This document shows, piece by piece, positions 55,579-63,599 of a DNA stretch of 64,000 nt. The DNA is from Amycolatopsis taiwanensis DSM 45107. Its GTDB lineage: Bacteria; Actinomycetota; Actinomycetes; Mycobacteriales; Pseudonocardiaceae. The first letter of the stretch is position 1; the number at the start of each line of letters is the position of its first letter. The position numbers and the translations under genes are program-made. The notes beneath the pieces were generated by a model. The model had not been told where the DNA came from and made no database searches. It saw only the letters and a program-made list of their open reading frames with translations. The stretch is from positions 1 to 64,000 of the forward strand of contig NZ_JAFB01000035.1 in assembly GCF_000519205.1 (NCBI RefSeq), in the 5' to 3' direction.

Positions 55579-56367
55579 ATGGGTACCAGCAGCGACGTGC
55601 CCGCGTTGCGTCGTGGGCTCGCCGTGCTGCGCGTGCTGGCCGGGCACGCGGGGCCGGTTCCGGCTGCCACGATCGCCCGTGAGCTGAACCTGCCCCGGTC
55701 GACGACCTATCACCTGCTGGCCGAACTGGAGGCGGCCGGTTTCGTCGCGCACATGCCCGCCGAACGGCGGTACGGCCTGGGCATCGCGGCCTTCGAACTC
55801 GGCTCCGCCTACCTCCGGCACGAACCGCTGGAGCGTTTGGCCGCGCCGTTGCTGCGCAGGCTCGTCGACCGGCTCGGCCACACCGCGCAACTCGGCGTCC
55901 TGCACGGCAACGAACTGCTGTATCTGCTCAAGGAACGGCCATCCCGGCCGGAAACGCTGGTCACCGACGTCGGCGTGCGGCTACCCGCACAGCTCACCGC
56001 GTCCGGGCGGGCGATGCTCGCGCACCTGCCCACCGCGCACGTACGGGCGCTTTTTCCCAGCACCGCCGCATTCGTCCGCCGCACGGACCGCGGGCCGCGC
56101 GGTCTGGCCGAGCTGCGCCGGATCCTCGCGATCGAACGGCGACGAGGCTGGGCGGTGGAAGACGGCCACGTGACCGCCGGGTTCGCGTCGGTCGCCTACC
56201 CGGTCTTCGACCACGGTGCCTGGCCCATGGCGGCCATCGCCGTCACGCTCCGGCACTACTGCCCGGACGAGCGGGTGACCTGTGGACAGACCTGGCCCGA
56301 AGTGGCACAGGCGGTGCGGCAGGCGGCCGGCGAACTGACCCGCCGGATCGGTGGGACGCCGCGGTGA
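55579..56367 (+). CDS. IclR-family regulator of the hut operon
   Basis: 262 aa. The N-terminal winged helix (ALRRGLAVLRVLAGHAGPVP, ATIARELNLPRSTTYHLLAEL) is followed by the IclR effector domain (RLGHTAQLGVLHGNELLYLL, TASGRAMLA, AVEDGHVTAGFASVAYPVFD). It lies divergent from hutH with a palindrome between, so it most likely controls histidine use, with urocanate or a related intermediate as effector (inference). Confidence 0.9.
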   Translation: MGTSSDVPALRRGLAVLRVLAGHAGPVPAATIARELNLPRSTTYHLLAELEAAGFVAHMPAERRYGLGIAAFELGSAYLRHEPLERLAAPLLRRLVDRLGHTAQLGVLHGNELLYLLKERPSRPETLVTDVGVRLPAQLTASGRAMLAHLPTAHVRALFPSTAAFVRRTDRGPRGLAELRRILAIERRRGWAVEDGHVTAGFASVAYPVFDHGAWPMAAIAVTLRHYCPDERVTCGQTWPEVAQAVRQAAGELTRRIGGTPR

Positions 56368-56368
56368 T

Positions 56369-56557
56369 TCAGACCTCTCGGTCCTGGCCAGGGTAGAGAC
56401 CGAGCATTTCCAGCAGTTGCGCGCACTCCGTCGCGTCGGTGGAGTGTCCTGCGACCGTCCGCGCGGCCTTGCGCTCCTGCGCATCGCGGAGAACCTTCTC
56501 CTCCGCGCGGACCTCCGCGAGCCAACCTCGCTCGGTACTGGTGCTTGCCCGGGCCAT
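56369..56557 (-). CDS. Small hypothetical protein
   Basis: 62 aa, charged and helical (STERGWLAEVRAEEKVLRDA). The ATG at 56557 has a clear GAAGAAGG ribosome site. It converges with the IclR gene (stop codons 1 bp apart). No family recognised. Confidence 0.55.
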   Translation of the reverse strand: MARASTSTERGWLAEVRAEEKVLRDAQERKAARTVAGHSTDATECAQLLEMLGLYPGQDREV

Positions 56558-56674
56558 CTGGCACCTTCTTCCGGCTTCGCTGCCGCCGCGGGTGAACGCC
56601 CGCAGCGTGACAGGGGTCAGCATCGCAGGTGTCGGGGAAATAGTCCAACCTGGTACACGTCTCGGGAGTGGAAA

Positions 56675-56857
56675 ATGGTTGTCAAGGATCAATTCGCGAT
56701 ATACCCAAACACTGTGCGTATTAGGCACACGCTCCTTACACAAGGCGTTCCTATCACATTGCACAGCGTGATAGACTCGGCCATCGCTTACCACCACTCG
56801 TCGGTCTTTGTCCACATTGGACGATCGAGAACGCCTTTGCCGAGACGGGTATCGTGA
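56675..56857 (+). CDS. Possible small ORF in an AT-richer patch
   Basis: 60 aa (DQFAIYPNTVRIRHTLLTQG...) starting ATG at 56675, within about 250 bp of clearly lower GC than the surroundings. It has no ribosome site of note and no recognised family, so it may equally be promoter DNA or a transferred scrap. Confidence 0.25.
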   Translation: MVVKDQFAIYPNTVRIRHTLLTQGVPITLHSVIDSAIAYHHSSVFVHIGRSRTPLPRRVS

Positions 56858-56947
56858 TCTCTGACCACTACCCCGCCTCGCGGACCGATTCGCCGAGAAA
56901 ATGATCTTTTCTGGTCGAGCGTTTCCAGCGCTCGTACCATAACCACG

Positions 56948-57433
56948 ATGCGGAAAGTAGTTGTCCTCGGCCGCGGCGGCGCGGGTAAGTCGACCCTTGC
57001 CGCACGCCTCGGCGCCGCCCCGGCCCTGCCCGTCATCGAACTGGACGAACACTTCTGGACACCCGGCCTCACCCCGGCACCCAAGGACCGGTGGGCGGCG
57101 ATCCAACGCCGGCTCACCAGCGGAGAACGGTGGATCCTCGATGGCGATCTCGGCCCATACGACGTTCTCTCCGTGCGACTACAAGCCGCCGACGCCGTGA
57201 TCGTGCTGGACTTTCCGCTCTGGCGCTGCGTCTGGCGCACCCTGCACCGCTCCCGCGAGAACCTGGCCTTCTGGCGCTGGCTTGTCACATACCGACGCCG
57301 CAGCCTTCCCACGATCATGACCGCCATCGCCGAGCACGCCGGCCACGCAAAACTCTTCCTACTTCGAAACCCCAACGCCGTCGAACAACTCCTCGTCGAG
57401 ACCGTCAACCGGTCAAGGCCGCCAGCGCCCTGA
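56948..57433 (+). CDS. Adenylate-kinase-like P-loop protein
   Basis: 161 aa. The P-loop is VVLGRGGAGKSTLAARL, with DEHFWTPG after the second strand and VIVLDFPLWRCVWRTL, a pattern of the topology-modulation/FlaR-like kinase group. The substrate is unknown; these proteins are thought to be small-molecule or nucleotide kinases. ATG at 56948; single gene ahead of a strong terminator. Confidence 0.8.
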   Translation: MRKVVVLGRGGAGKSTLAARLGAAPALPVIELDEHFWTPGLTPAPKDRWAAIQRRLTSGERWILDGDLGPYDVLSVRLQAADAVIVLDFPLWRCVWRTLHRSRENLAFWRWLVTYRRRSLPTIMTAIAEHAGHAKLFLLRNPNAVEQLLVETVNRSRPPAP

Positions 57434-57482
57434 GATCGTTCTCGTCGACGGGCCGCAACTCCCCTGGGTCAGGCATAAAACG

Positions 57483-57518
57483 GATCATGGCACATCGCCG
57501 CGGCGATGTGCCATGATC
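57483..57518. terminator. Perfect 36-bp palindrome between convergent genes
   Basis: Two 18-base arms, GATCATGGCACATCGCCG and its exact complement, with no loop bases between. It lies between the converging P-loop and PadR-GyrI genes and so can terminate both. Confidence 0.75.
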
Positions 57519-57546
57519 GTCGACTCCCCTGACGATAAGCGGCTCG

Positions 57547-58701
57547 CTACACCGCCTTGACGGGCTGCCTCAGAATCGTTTTGAGCTTGGCGGGCGCTGT
57601 TCGACGCGCGTCGCTGAGGTAGATCTCGTGGTGGTCACCGTTGAAGGTAAAGCCGTTGTCGGGCAGATACGAGTTGTGCAGGCGTTCCAGGGTCGGAGTT
57701 TCGTCGTCGTAGGAGCCGATATGCAAGATCTGGACACTGGTTCCTTCGGCGAGGGTGAGCAGCCGAATGTCTCCGAGTGCGGGGTTTTTCTTCTTCTTTG
57801 CGACGTTGTCGATGGCGGCCTCGACAACGCCTTCGGTGATCCAGTCGGGCTGGCTGATCATCATGGTCCACGCCCAGGTCTCCTTGCGCCGCGCCATGAA
57901 CGCGGTGGGGTCGTCCGCTCGCCACAGACCCTCCAACGGACCGACCGCGAAGTCCCGGCCAAGGGTCTTCTTGCTGGCGAACTTCAGCGCGTAGGCCACC
58001 CCATACAGGGCTTCGACCGCGTTCGCATACGCAGGGGAAGTGTTCGGATCACCCTGGCCGTCGATTGCTATATATCGGAACTCGGGCACCTCGACGACGG
58101 TGAACTCTTTCGACGGAGGCGAGTACAGCTCTTTGTGGGCCTTCTTGATGTCGTACTTGTCCATCGCGGTCTCCTTTTCGAATGCGCCCAGTGTGGTTTC
58201 GGTCCAGTTGACATCGGCCCTGAGCATGGCCTCGCTGTAGTCGAAGATCGCGGATGCGGCTGTGGGCAGGGGTTCCTGCCGGGAACGGGCCGCGCGGACT
58301 TCCGTGAGCTGTGTTCGCAATGCTTCCAGGCGCTGGGTCAGTCCGGCCACCACGTCCGCATCCGGCAAGCCGGGACTGTTGGCCATTGCGATCAGAACTC
58401 GCGCGCGCATCGGCGTCAGCGCCGTCAGCGCGTCCCGCGTGGTGGCAGCACACACTTCGCGACCCGCCGCGGTAGCCCGGAAGGTGGCGCGTGACTTTCC
58501 AGACGACGGAGGGCCGACTGCTTCGATCAGGCCACGCCCGGCCAGTTTGTCGAGCACGTAGTAGATCGAGGAGAAACCGAGCGCCGTCCATGCGCGCACG
58601 CCCCGCTCCTCGATGACCCGTTCCAGCTCATATCCGTGGCGCGGCTGCTCGACGAGCAGCCCGAGCACCGTCAACTCACCATCGGTCAACGCCGAAGCCA
58701 T
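57547..58701 (-). CDS. PadR-type regulator fused to a GyrI-like ligand domain
   Basis: 384 aa. Residues ~1-175 are a PadR winged helix with its C-terminal dimer helix (LTVLGLLVEQPRHGYELERVI, FSSIYYVLDKLAGRGLIE). A second domain starting near 180 (MDKYDIKKAHKELYSPPSKE, then FTVVEVPEFRYIAIDGQGD) is GyrI-like, a fold that binds and sometimes hydrolyses small hydrophobic compounds. An internal ATG at the junction suggests the two were once separate genes. A palindrome lies directly upstream. Probably a one-component drug or metabolite sensor controlling itself. Confidence 0.85.
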   Translation of the reverse strand: MASALTDGELTVLGLLVEQPRHGYELERVIEERGVRAWTALGFSSIYYVLDKLAGRGLIEAVGPPSSGKSRATFRATAAGREVCAATTRDALTALTPMRARVLIAMANSPGLPDADVVAGLTQRLEALRTQLTEVRAARSRQEPLPTAASAIFDYSEAMLRADVNWTETTLGAFEKETAMDKYDIKKAHKELYSPPSKEFTVVEVPEFRYIAIDGQGDPNTSPAYANAVEALYGVAYALKFASKKTLGRDFAVGPLEGLWRADDPTAFMARRKETWAWTMMISQPDWITEGVVEAAIDNVAKKKKNPALGDIRLLTLAEGTSVQILHIGSYDDETPTLERLHNSYLPDNGFTFNGDHHEIYLSDARRTAPAKLKTILRQPVKAV

Positions 58702-58705
58702 GACA

Positions 58706-58722
58706 GTACTCTAGTACTAGAA
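58706..58722. promoter_or_regulatory. Operator-like palindrome before the PadR-GyrI gene
   Basis: AGTACTCTAGTACTAGAAT contains the perfect palindrome CTAGTACTAG (58711-58720) and lies only a few bases upstream of the ATG. It is AT-richer than its surroundings, as promoters here usually are. Auto-repression is inferred. Confidence 0.5.
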
Positions 58723-59007
58723 TAGGGTCGCCGAGCAACCGGGCAGCCCAGCGACGGCTGCCTGGCACTGAAGGTGATCTCCGGAGACGAACCGTGGAGG
58801 CCTGGGGCTCGACCTCCGAGACAACGACGAGCGCCCCTGTCCGCACTTTGGCAGACAGGGGCGCTCGATATGCCCTCACTGACTACGTTGGGCAAGATCG
58901 CCATGACCTACGACGCGTACGCCAACGCAATGTCCTATGTAGACATCGCAATCGCGAGTCGCAACAAGGTCATTGGTGAGAACCCAACCGTTTGTGGCAA
59001 CTCGACC
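58723..59007. other. Non-coding stretch with an isolated hairpin
   Basis: About 285 bp without a credible gene. A stem with arms CGAGCGCCCCTGTC (58828-58841) and GACAGGGGCGCTCG (58854-58867) around a 12-base loop is the only strong structure. It faces no gene end directly (the TIGR03086 gene stops 140 bp away), so it may terminate that operon late or belong to a small RNA. Confidence 0.5.
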
Positions 59008-59574
59008 TCAGGGCCGCCAGGCCGGATCACGGCCGATGAAGGCCATCAATTTGTCCTGCGCGGAGGCGTCCTCGGCGACGGGCATGGCGGGACCGAACTG
59101 CCCGCTGTCGCGCAGCATCGGCCCCATCGGCTCCATGGCCACCAGCGCGTCGGCACAGCGCTCCTGGCCCAGGTCGGGCTCGCGGCCGAGCGCCTTGGCG
59201 AGGTCCCAGGTGTGCAACCAGACGTCGCCCGTGTAGAACTGGTCGATCGCCTCGTCCACCGGCTTGTCGCCGGTGTGCGGGTTGCTGAGCACCCGCCCGG
59301 CGGGGGCGTCGAGGATGGCCTGGATGTCGCTGACGTGCTGCTTCCAGGCAGCGCCCGGGTTCGCCTCCACGTCCAGGGCCGGGAGCTCGATCCCGGCGCC
59401 CATGAGGAAGACGCGGGACCACTCGACCAGGTGCTTCACGACGTCAAGAGCTGTCCACTCCGCGACCGGGCTGGGCCGCGCCCAGTCGCCGGCCGAGGCG
59501 GACTCGACCAACTCGGTGAACTGGGCCGCGTCGTGTGCATGCCGCGTGGCCGGGCTTGTGGGCGTTGACGTCAT
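59008..59574 (-). CDS. TIGR03086-type DinB/maleylpyruvate isomerase-fold protein
   Basis: 188 aa, a four-helix DinB-like fold. PSPVAEWTALDVVKHLVEWSR supplies the first metal His, DVWLHTWDLAKALG the later His pair, and DKLMAFIGRDPAW the typical end. Members are putative metal- and thiol-dependent enzymes of unknown substrate. ATG at 59574 lies one base from the SRPBCC gene stop, so it is in an operon with it and an ArsR regulator. Confidence 0.85.
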   Translation of the reverse strand: MTSTPTSPATRHAHDAAQFTELVESASAGDWARPSPVAEWTALDVVKHLVEWSRVFLMGAGIELPALDVEANPGAAWKQHVSDIQAILDAPAGRVLSNPHTGDKPVDEAIDQFYTGDVWLHTWDLAKALGREPDLGQERCADALVAMEPMGPMLRDSGQFGPAMPVAEDASAQDKLMAFIGRDPAWRP

Positions 59575-59575
59575 C

Positions 59576-60064
59576 TCAGGCCCCCTTCGCGAGCAACTCG
59601 GCGAGCTTGTCGTAGCCCTCTTTGACCCCGACGTCCATGCCGCTGGCCAGCATGCCGTCACGGGCCTCGAAGTCCGACACCACGCTCAGCACCCTCAGCC
59701 GCGTACGACCACCCTCGACCTCCTCGAAGGTCAGCGTCTCCAGTGCGACTCCGTCAGGCAAGCCTTCATAGGTGAAAGTCCACACGATCCGCTCGTTCTG
59801 CCGCACCTCGTGGAAACTGCCGTAAAAGGACGCGATCTCCTCGCCGTCCCGATCGTTGGCGAAGGCCCACGCGCCGCCCGTGCGAGCGTCCCACCTGGTG
59901 ATCCTCGTGGTGAGCGAGCGCGGCCCGACCCATTGCGCGTAGAGCTCGGGGTCGACATGGGCGCGGAACACCTGCTCAGGAGCCGCGTCGAACTCCCGGA
60001 TGATCTCGATCGTCGGGACCTTCTCGTCCGCCACGATCTCCGTCTCGTACTTCGTCATTGTCAT
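59576..60064 (-). CDS. SRPBCC/AHSA1-domain protein
   Basis: 162 aa with the AHSA1 pattern IEIIREFDAAPEQVFRAHVD, ELYAQWVGP, GGAWAF, and a C-terminal helix (GVKEGYDKLAELL). This helix-grip fold binds hydrophobic ligands. In many actinobacteria it is cotranscribed with an ArsR gene and a TIGR03086 gene, exactly as here. Its ATG overlaps the ArsR stop by 4 bp. Ligand unknown. Confidence 0.9.
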   Translation of the reverse strand: MTMTKYETEIVADEKVPTIEIIREFDAAPEQVFRAHVDPELYAQWVGPRSLTTRITRWDARTGGAWAFANDRDGEEIASFYGSFHEVRQNERIVWTFTYEGLPDGVALETLTFEEVEGGRTRLRVLSVVSDFEARDGMLASGMDVGVKEGYDKLAELLAKGA

Positions 60065-60426
60065 GATGCGTCCTTACGGGTTTGCTTCTGGTTCGTGTCG
60101 TCGGCCATTCGGCCCAGCAGGGCGTCGAGGCGTCGATACCGCTCCTCAGCCTTCTGGCGATAGCGCTCGATCCACTTCGTCATCAGGTCGAACACCTCCG
60201 CGTCCAGATGGACCGGCCGGCGCTGGGCATCCTTGCTGCGGGTCACCAGCCCGGCCTCCTCGAGCACCTTCACGTGCTTGGAGACCGCCTGGAGGCTCAT
60301 GTCGTACGGCTCCGCCAACTCGCCCACGGTCGCGTCCGCGCCGGCCAGCCGGGCCACCAGATCGCGCCGGGTCGGGTCGGCCAGTGCCGCGAACACCCGG
60401 TTGAGCTGCTCCGTGCTCTCGTCCAC
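60061..60426 (-). CDS. ArsR-family repressor
   Basis: 121 aa winged-helix protein: VFAALADPTRRDLVARLAG, then MSLQAVSKHVKVLEEAGLV (recognition helix) and RRPVHLD. No cysteine metal site, so it belongs to the SRPBCC-linked group rather than the metal sensors. First gene of its operon; two matching palindromes lie upstream. Confidence 0.92.
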   Translation of the reverse strand: MDESTEQLNRVFAALADPTRRDLVARLAGADATVGELAEPYDMSLQAVSKHVKVLEEAGLVTRSKDAQRRPVHLDAEVFDLMTKWIERYRQKAEERYRRLDALLGRMADDTNQKQTRKDAS

Positions 60427-60436
60427 CAGTTCTTCC

Positions 60437-60499
60437 TCAACTACTTGGTTGAATAAGACCGTAGACCTCTGCCGAGGCCATTGTCAACCTACCGGTTGA
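60437..60499. promoter_or_regulatory. Twin operator palindromes upstream of the arsR gene
   Basis: TCAACTACTTGGTTGA (60437-60452) and TCAACCTACCGGTTGA (60484-60499) share TCAAC...GGTTGA and are 47 bp apart. They bracket an AT-richer promoter-like stretch just before the ArsR ATG. Autoregulation through both sites is likely. Confidence 0.7.
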
Positions 60500-60645
60500 G
60501 AAGAATGAAGGGCCTGGGCCAGAAGACCACGACGACTTCGGGAGGCCCGGCCCGCAGGTCCAGCAGGCCGCGCTCGGCCCCCAAAATAATGACGACCCGA
60601 TCCCGGCGAAGTCGCGAAGCGACGAGCAGGATCGGGTCGATCGGG

Positions 60646-61015
60646 TGGAGGTGCCGGGAATTGAACCCGGGTCCTCTGGCGCCTCGACAAGGCTTCTCCG
60701 TGCGCAGTTCACTACGTCTCTACTCGACCCCGCCGGTCACGTGAACAAGCCGGTGTGACGGGCCCAGCCGCTGTAAGTTTTCCATCCGGACCCCGCGGCC
60801 AAGTCCGGACGGTGAGCCTCCTAGCTGATGCCGGCGATCGGGACGGAGGCGTTCCCGGGCCGACAGCTTACGCGCTCGCTCAGGCGGCGAGGGCGTAAGC
60901 GGCCTTGGAATTATCCTTGGCGCTTATTGGTTTGCGATGACGCTTTCGGTGGTCTCTCGCCTGCACCGGCACGCTTCCCTTGACTCAACGTCCAGAGTCG
61001 AAACCGTTCACCCCC
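60646..61015 (-). ncRNA. ssrA: tmRNA (ssrA)
   Basis: On the minus strand the RNA begins GGGGGTGAACGGTTTCGAC and ends in a tRNA-like arm (GGTTCAATTCCCGGC) closing with CACCTCCA, which pairs with the 5' GGGGGTG. The reading frame GCC AAG GAT ... GCC GCC TGA encodes the tag AKDNSKAAYALAA, with the proteolysis-type ALAA end. It rescues stalled ribosomes. The 370-nt length is normal. CCA is not encoded. Confidence 0.95.
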
Positions 61016-61176
61016 TTGTTGGTGTCTCGCTACCTGCTCCAGGATAACGCCTCCGGCAAGCGGGTTTGTTCCCGTGGGTAGGGCTGTCCCCACCTCGACT
61101 CGGCGGTGCACCACCTGGTCTCCCCCGGCGCCCCTGAGGGATGCTGGTTCCGCTTCACGCCAGGAAGGAACCGAAC

Positions 61177-61866
61177 ATGACCTACGTCGAGCGAGACGGC
61201 CGCCGACCGCGCCCACCAGTGGGCGGGTCTCTGCTGTACCTGCTGATGAACCTGCCCTTGGGGATCGTCGCGTTCGTATCACTGGTCGCCCTCACTGCGG
61301 TCGGGCTCAGCACCTCGATCATCTGGGTCGGGGTTCCGGTGCTGGCGCTGCTGCTGCTGGGCCTGCGGGGCGCCGCACTCGCCGAGCGGGCGCGGGTGCA
61401 TTCGCTGCTCGGTACCTACGTCGCCACGCCCTACCGCCCGCTGCCCGATGGCAGCCAGAAGGCCCGCTGGGCGGCCCGGCTGAAGGACACGGCGACCTGG
61501 CGCGACTTCGTCTACTTCCTGGTGTTGTTCCCGCTCGGGATCGGCGAGTTCGTCGTGATCGTCACGTCCTGGGCGCTGGGGCTGGGATTCGCCGCGTTGC
61601 CGATCTACTTCCGGTACCTGCCCGACGGGATCTACGCCTTTCCTGCCAACGAGGTCCCGTGGATCACGGTCGACTCGACGGTGTCCGCGCTGCCCCTGGC
61701 CGCCCTCGGTGTGCTGCTGCTCGGGCTCGCGATCATCCTGACCCGCGCGCTGGCCGGCTTCCACGCCCGCTTCGCCCGGTCCCTGCTCGGTCCCGGCTCC
61801 CGGGCCCGTCGCATCGCCGAAGACGCCGCTCCGGCCCTGGTCACCGACGGTCCGGTGGCAGGATGA
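61177..61866 (+). CDS. Sensor-domain membrane protein
   Basis: 229 aa with four transmembrane stretches (LYLLMNLPLGIVAFVSLVAL; IIWVGVPVLALLLLGLR; FVYFLVLFPLGIGEFVVIV; PLAALGVLLLGLAIILTRAL). The pattern LLxxLxNLPLGI...TSIIWVGVPVL belongs to the Sensor family found next to or fused with actinobacterial histidine kinases. The ATG at 61177 follows AGGAAGG. It overlaps the kinase gene by 4 bp. It repeats the same domain present in the kinase, so the two may pair in the membrane. Confidence 0.85.
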   Translation: MTYVERDGRRPRPPVGGSLLYLLMNLPLGIVAFVSLVALTAVGLSTSIIWVGVPVLALLLLGLRGAALAERARVHSLLGTYVATPYRPLPDGSQKARWAARLKDTATWRDFVYFLVLFPLGIGEFVVIVTSWALGLGFAALPIYFRYLPDGIYAFPANEVPWITVDSTVSALPLAALGVLLLGLAIILTRALAGFHARFARSLLGPGSRARRIAEDAAPALVTDGPVAG

Positions 61867-63020
61867 TTGCCATGGCCGACGCAGGGCTAGCCGGGCGCGA
61901 GGAGGCAGGCGGACGACAGCCTCGGCCGAAAGCCATCCGCACGATCATCTACATGCTCTGCGGGTTGCCGCTTCGCCTGCTCGAGTTCGTGCTGGTCGTC
62001 GTGGGCTTCGCGGTCGGGGTGAGCACGACGGTGATCTGGATCGGCATCCCGATTCTCATGGCGACCACCAGCCTGGTTCGCGGTTGCGGAGACCTGGAGC
62101 GGCGGTGGGTACGGGCCATGCTGGACGCCCCGTTGCCGGAGGTCGAGCGCTTGCCGGTCGAGGGCGGCATCCTGCGTCGATGGCGGTACCGCCTCGTCGA
62201 TGGCACGACCTGGCGGGACCTCGGTTACCTCCTGGTGTCCTTCCCCCTCGCCATCGCCGAGTTCGCGATCGGCATCACCGCCATCGTGCTGCTGCCGATG
62301 GCGATCTGGGTCGCACCGTGGGTCGGCTGGATACGCAGCGCGCTCGCGGTCGCGCTGCTCGGGCCCAACCGCGCCGAGCGGCTCGCCGAGCACGCTCAGC
62401 GTCTGCAGGCTTCCCGGGCCCGTGGCGTGGACGCCGCCGAAGCGGAGCGCCGGCGCATCGAACGTGACCTGCACGACGGCGCGCAACAACGGCTCGTCGC
62501 GGTGGCGATCAGCTTGGGCCGGGCCAAGAACAAGCTCAACGACGATCCCGTCGCGGCCCGTGGCCTGATCGACGAGGCACATGCCGACGCGAAGCTCGCG
62601 GTGTCCGAACTGCGGGACCTGGCCCGCGGCATCTACCCCGCGGTACTCGCCGACCGGGGTCTGGACGCGGCGCTCTCCGCGCAGGCCGCGAAGTCACCGG
62701 TGCCGGTCGACGTCCAGGTGGACGTCGAGCCGCGCCCCCCGGCAGCCGTGGAGACCACCGCCTATTTCATCGTCGGCGAGACCCTGACGAACATCGCCAA
62801 GCACTCCGGCGCGACCCAGGCCGAGGTCAAGGTCTGGCGAAGCGACGACAAGGTCGTCGTCGAGATCACCGACAACGGCAAGGGCGGCGCCGAGCTGCGG
62901 CCAGGCGGTGGGCTTGCCGGGCTGGCGGACCGGGCCGCCACGATCGACGGCGTGCTCACCGCGGTGAGCCCGCCCGGTGGGCCCACCGTCATTCGCGCCG
63001 ACCTGCCGTGCACCTGGTGA
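61863..63020 (+). CDS. Sensor-domain histidine kinase (NarL/DesK type)
   Basis: 385 aa. Residues ~20-170 form a Sensor membrane domain. A HisKA_3 segment has the phosphorylated His in RRIERDLHDGAQQRLV, and the HATPase part shows the N box ETLTNIAKHSG and G box EITDNGKGG. It would phosphorylate a LuxR-type regulator; the response regulator starting at 63600 is the natural partner. ATG at 61863 overlaps the previous stop; another ATG is three codons in. Confidence 0.92.
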   Translation: MIAMADAGLAGREEAGGRQPRPKAIRTIIYMLCGLPLRLLEFVLVVVGFAVGVSTTVIWIGIPILMATTSLVRGCGDLERRWVRAMLDAPLPEVERLPVEGGILRRWRYRLVDGTTWRDLGYLLVSFPLAIAEFAIGITAIVLLPMAIWVAPWVGWIRSALAVALLGPNRAERLAEHAQRLQASRARGVDAAEAERRRIERDLHDGAQQRLVAVAISLGRAKNKLNDDPVAARGLIDEAHADAKLAVSELRDLARGIYPAVLADRGLDAALSAQAAKSPVPVDVQVDVEPRPPAAVETTAYFIVGETLTNIAKHSGATQAEVKVWRSDDKVVVEITDNGKGGAELRPGGGLAGLADRAATIDGVLTAVSPPGGPTVIRADLPCTW

Positions 63021-63065
63021 TCACGCCAGAAGTCGTTGCAGCGTGGGTGACACCTGGATCGGCCG

Positions 63066-63422
63066 CTATCGCGGTCCTCCGACGCTCAAACGTGGGCGCG
63101 CCTGGGCCTGCAGCAGCTTCGGTGACACCGCGAACCCGTGCCGCTCGTAGGCCGGCACGGCACGCTCCGACGAATGCACGGTGACCCGCTCCAGACCGAG
63201 TTCCGCGGCCAGGCGCAGGATCGCCTCGATCAACAGGCCGCCGAGTCCGCCGTCGCGGGCGTCCGGCACCACATACACGCACTGCACGTCGCCGGACGCT
63301 CGGGAGAAAGCCAGCGGCGTCGGCACACGCGTGGTGATCGCGAGAAACCCCATCCCGATCACCTGGTCCTCACGCACCACGACCAGGCACCGGTGTGTGG
63401 CCGCGTTCTTCCGCGCCCACAC
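63066..63422 (-). CDS. GNAT acetyltransferase, N-terminally shortened
   Basis: 118 aa with the GNAT acetyl-CoA loop in VYVVPDARDGGLGGLLIEA and the late ERHGFAVSPKLL block. The first ~40 residues of a normal GNAT are missing in this frame. In a neighbouring frame just upstream MTKIEVRPAHPVEFEAVAGV looks like the lost N-terminus, so a deletion with frameshift is likely. Probably inactive or altered. It sits between the kinase and its regulator, on the opposite strand. Confidence 0.6.
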   Translation of the reverse strand: MWARKNAATHRCLVVVREDQVIGMGFLAITTRVPTPLAFSRASGDVQCVYVVPDARDGGLGGLLIEAILRLAAELGLERVTVHSSERAVPAYERHGFAVSPKLLQAQARPRLSVGGPR

Positions 63423-63599
63423 GGCGAACTCCCGCGACGGCTTCGAATTCGACCGGATGTGCGGGGCGGACTTCGATCTTCGTCATGCCGTTCATCGTGA
63501 CCCCTCGGACCAGTTCCGGTTGGGCCCACCGTCCTTCGCGCCGACCTGCCGTGCAGCCGGTGACCGTGAGATAAGGTGACCCGACAGCGGGGAGGTTCC

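Noticed and set aside
56560..57106. Minus-strand extension of the small gene at 56369-56557 to 245 aa
   Set aside because: The upstream part is antisense to the P-loop gene and contains no protein-like pattern; a good ribosome site supports the short start.
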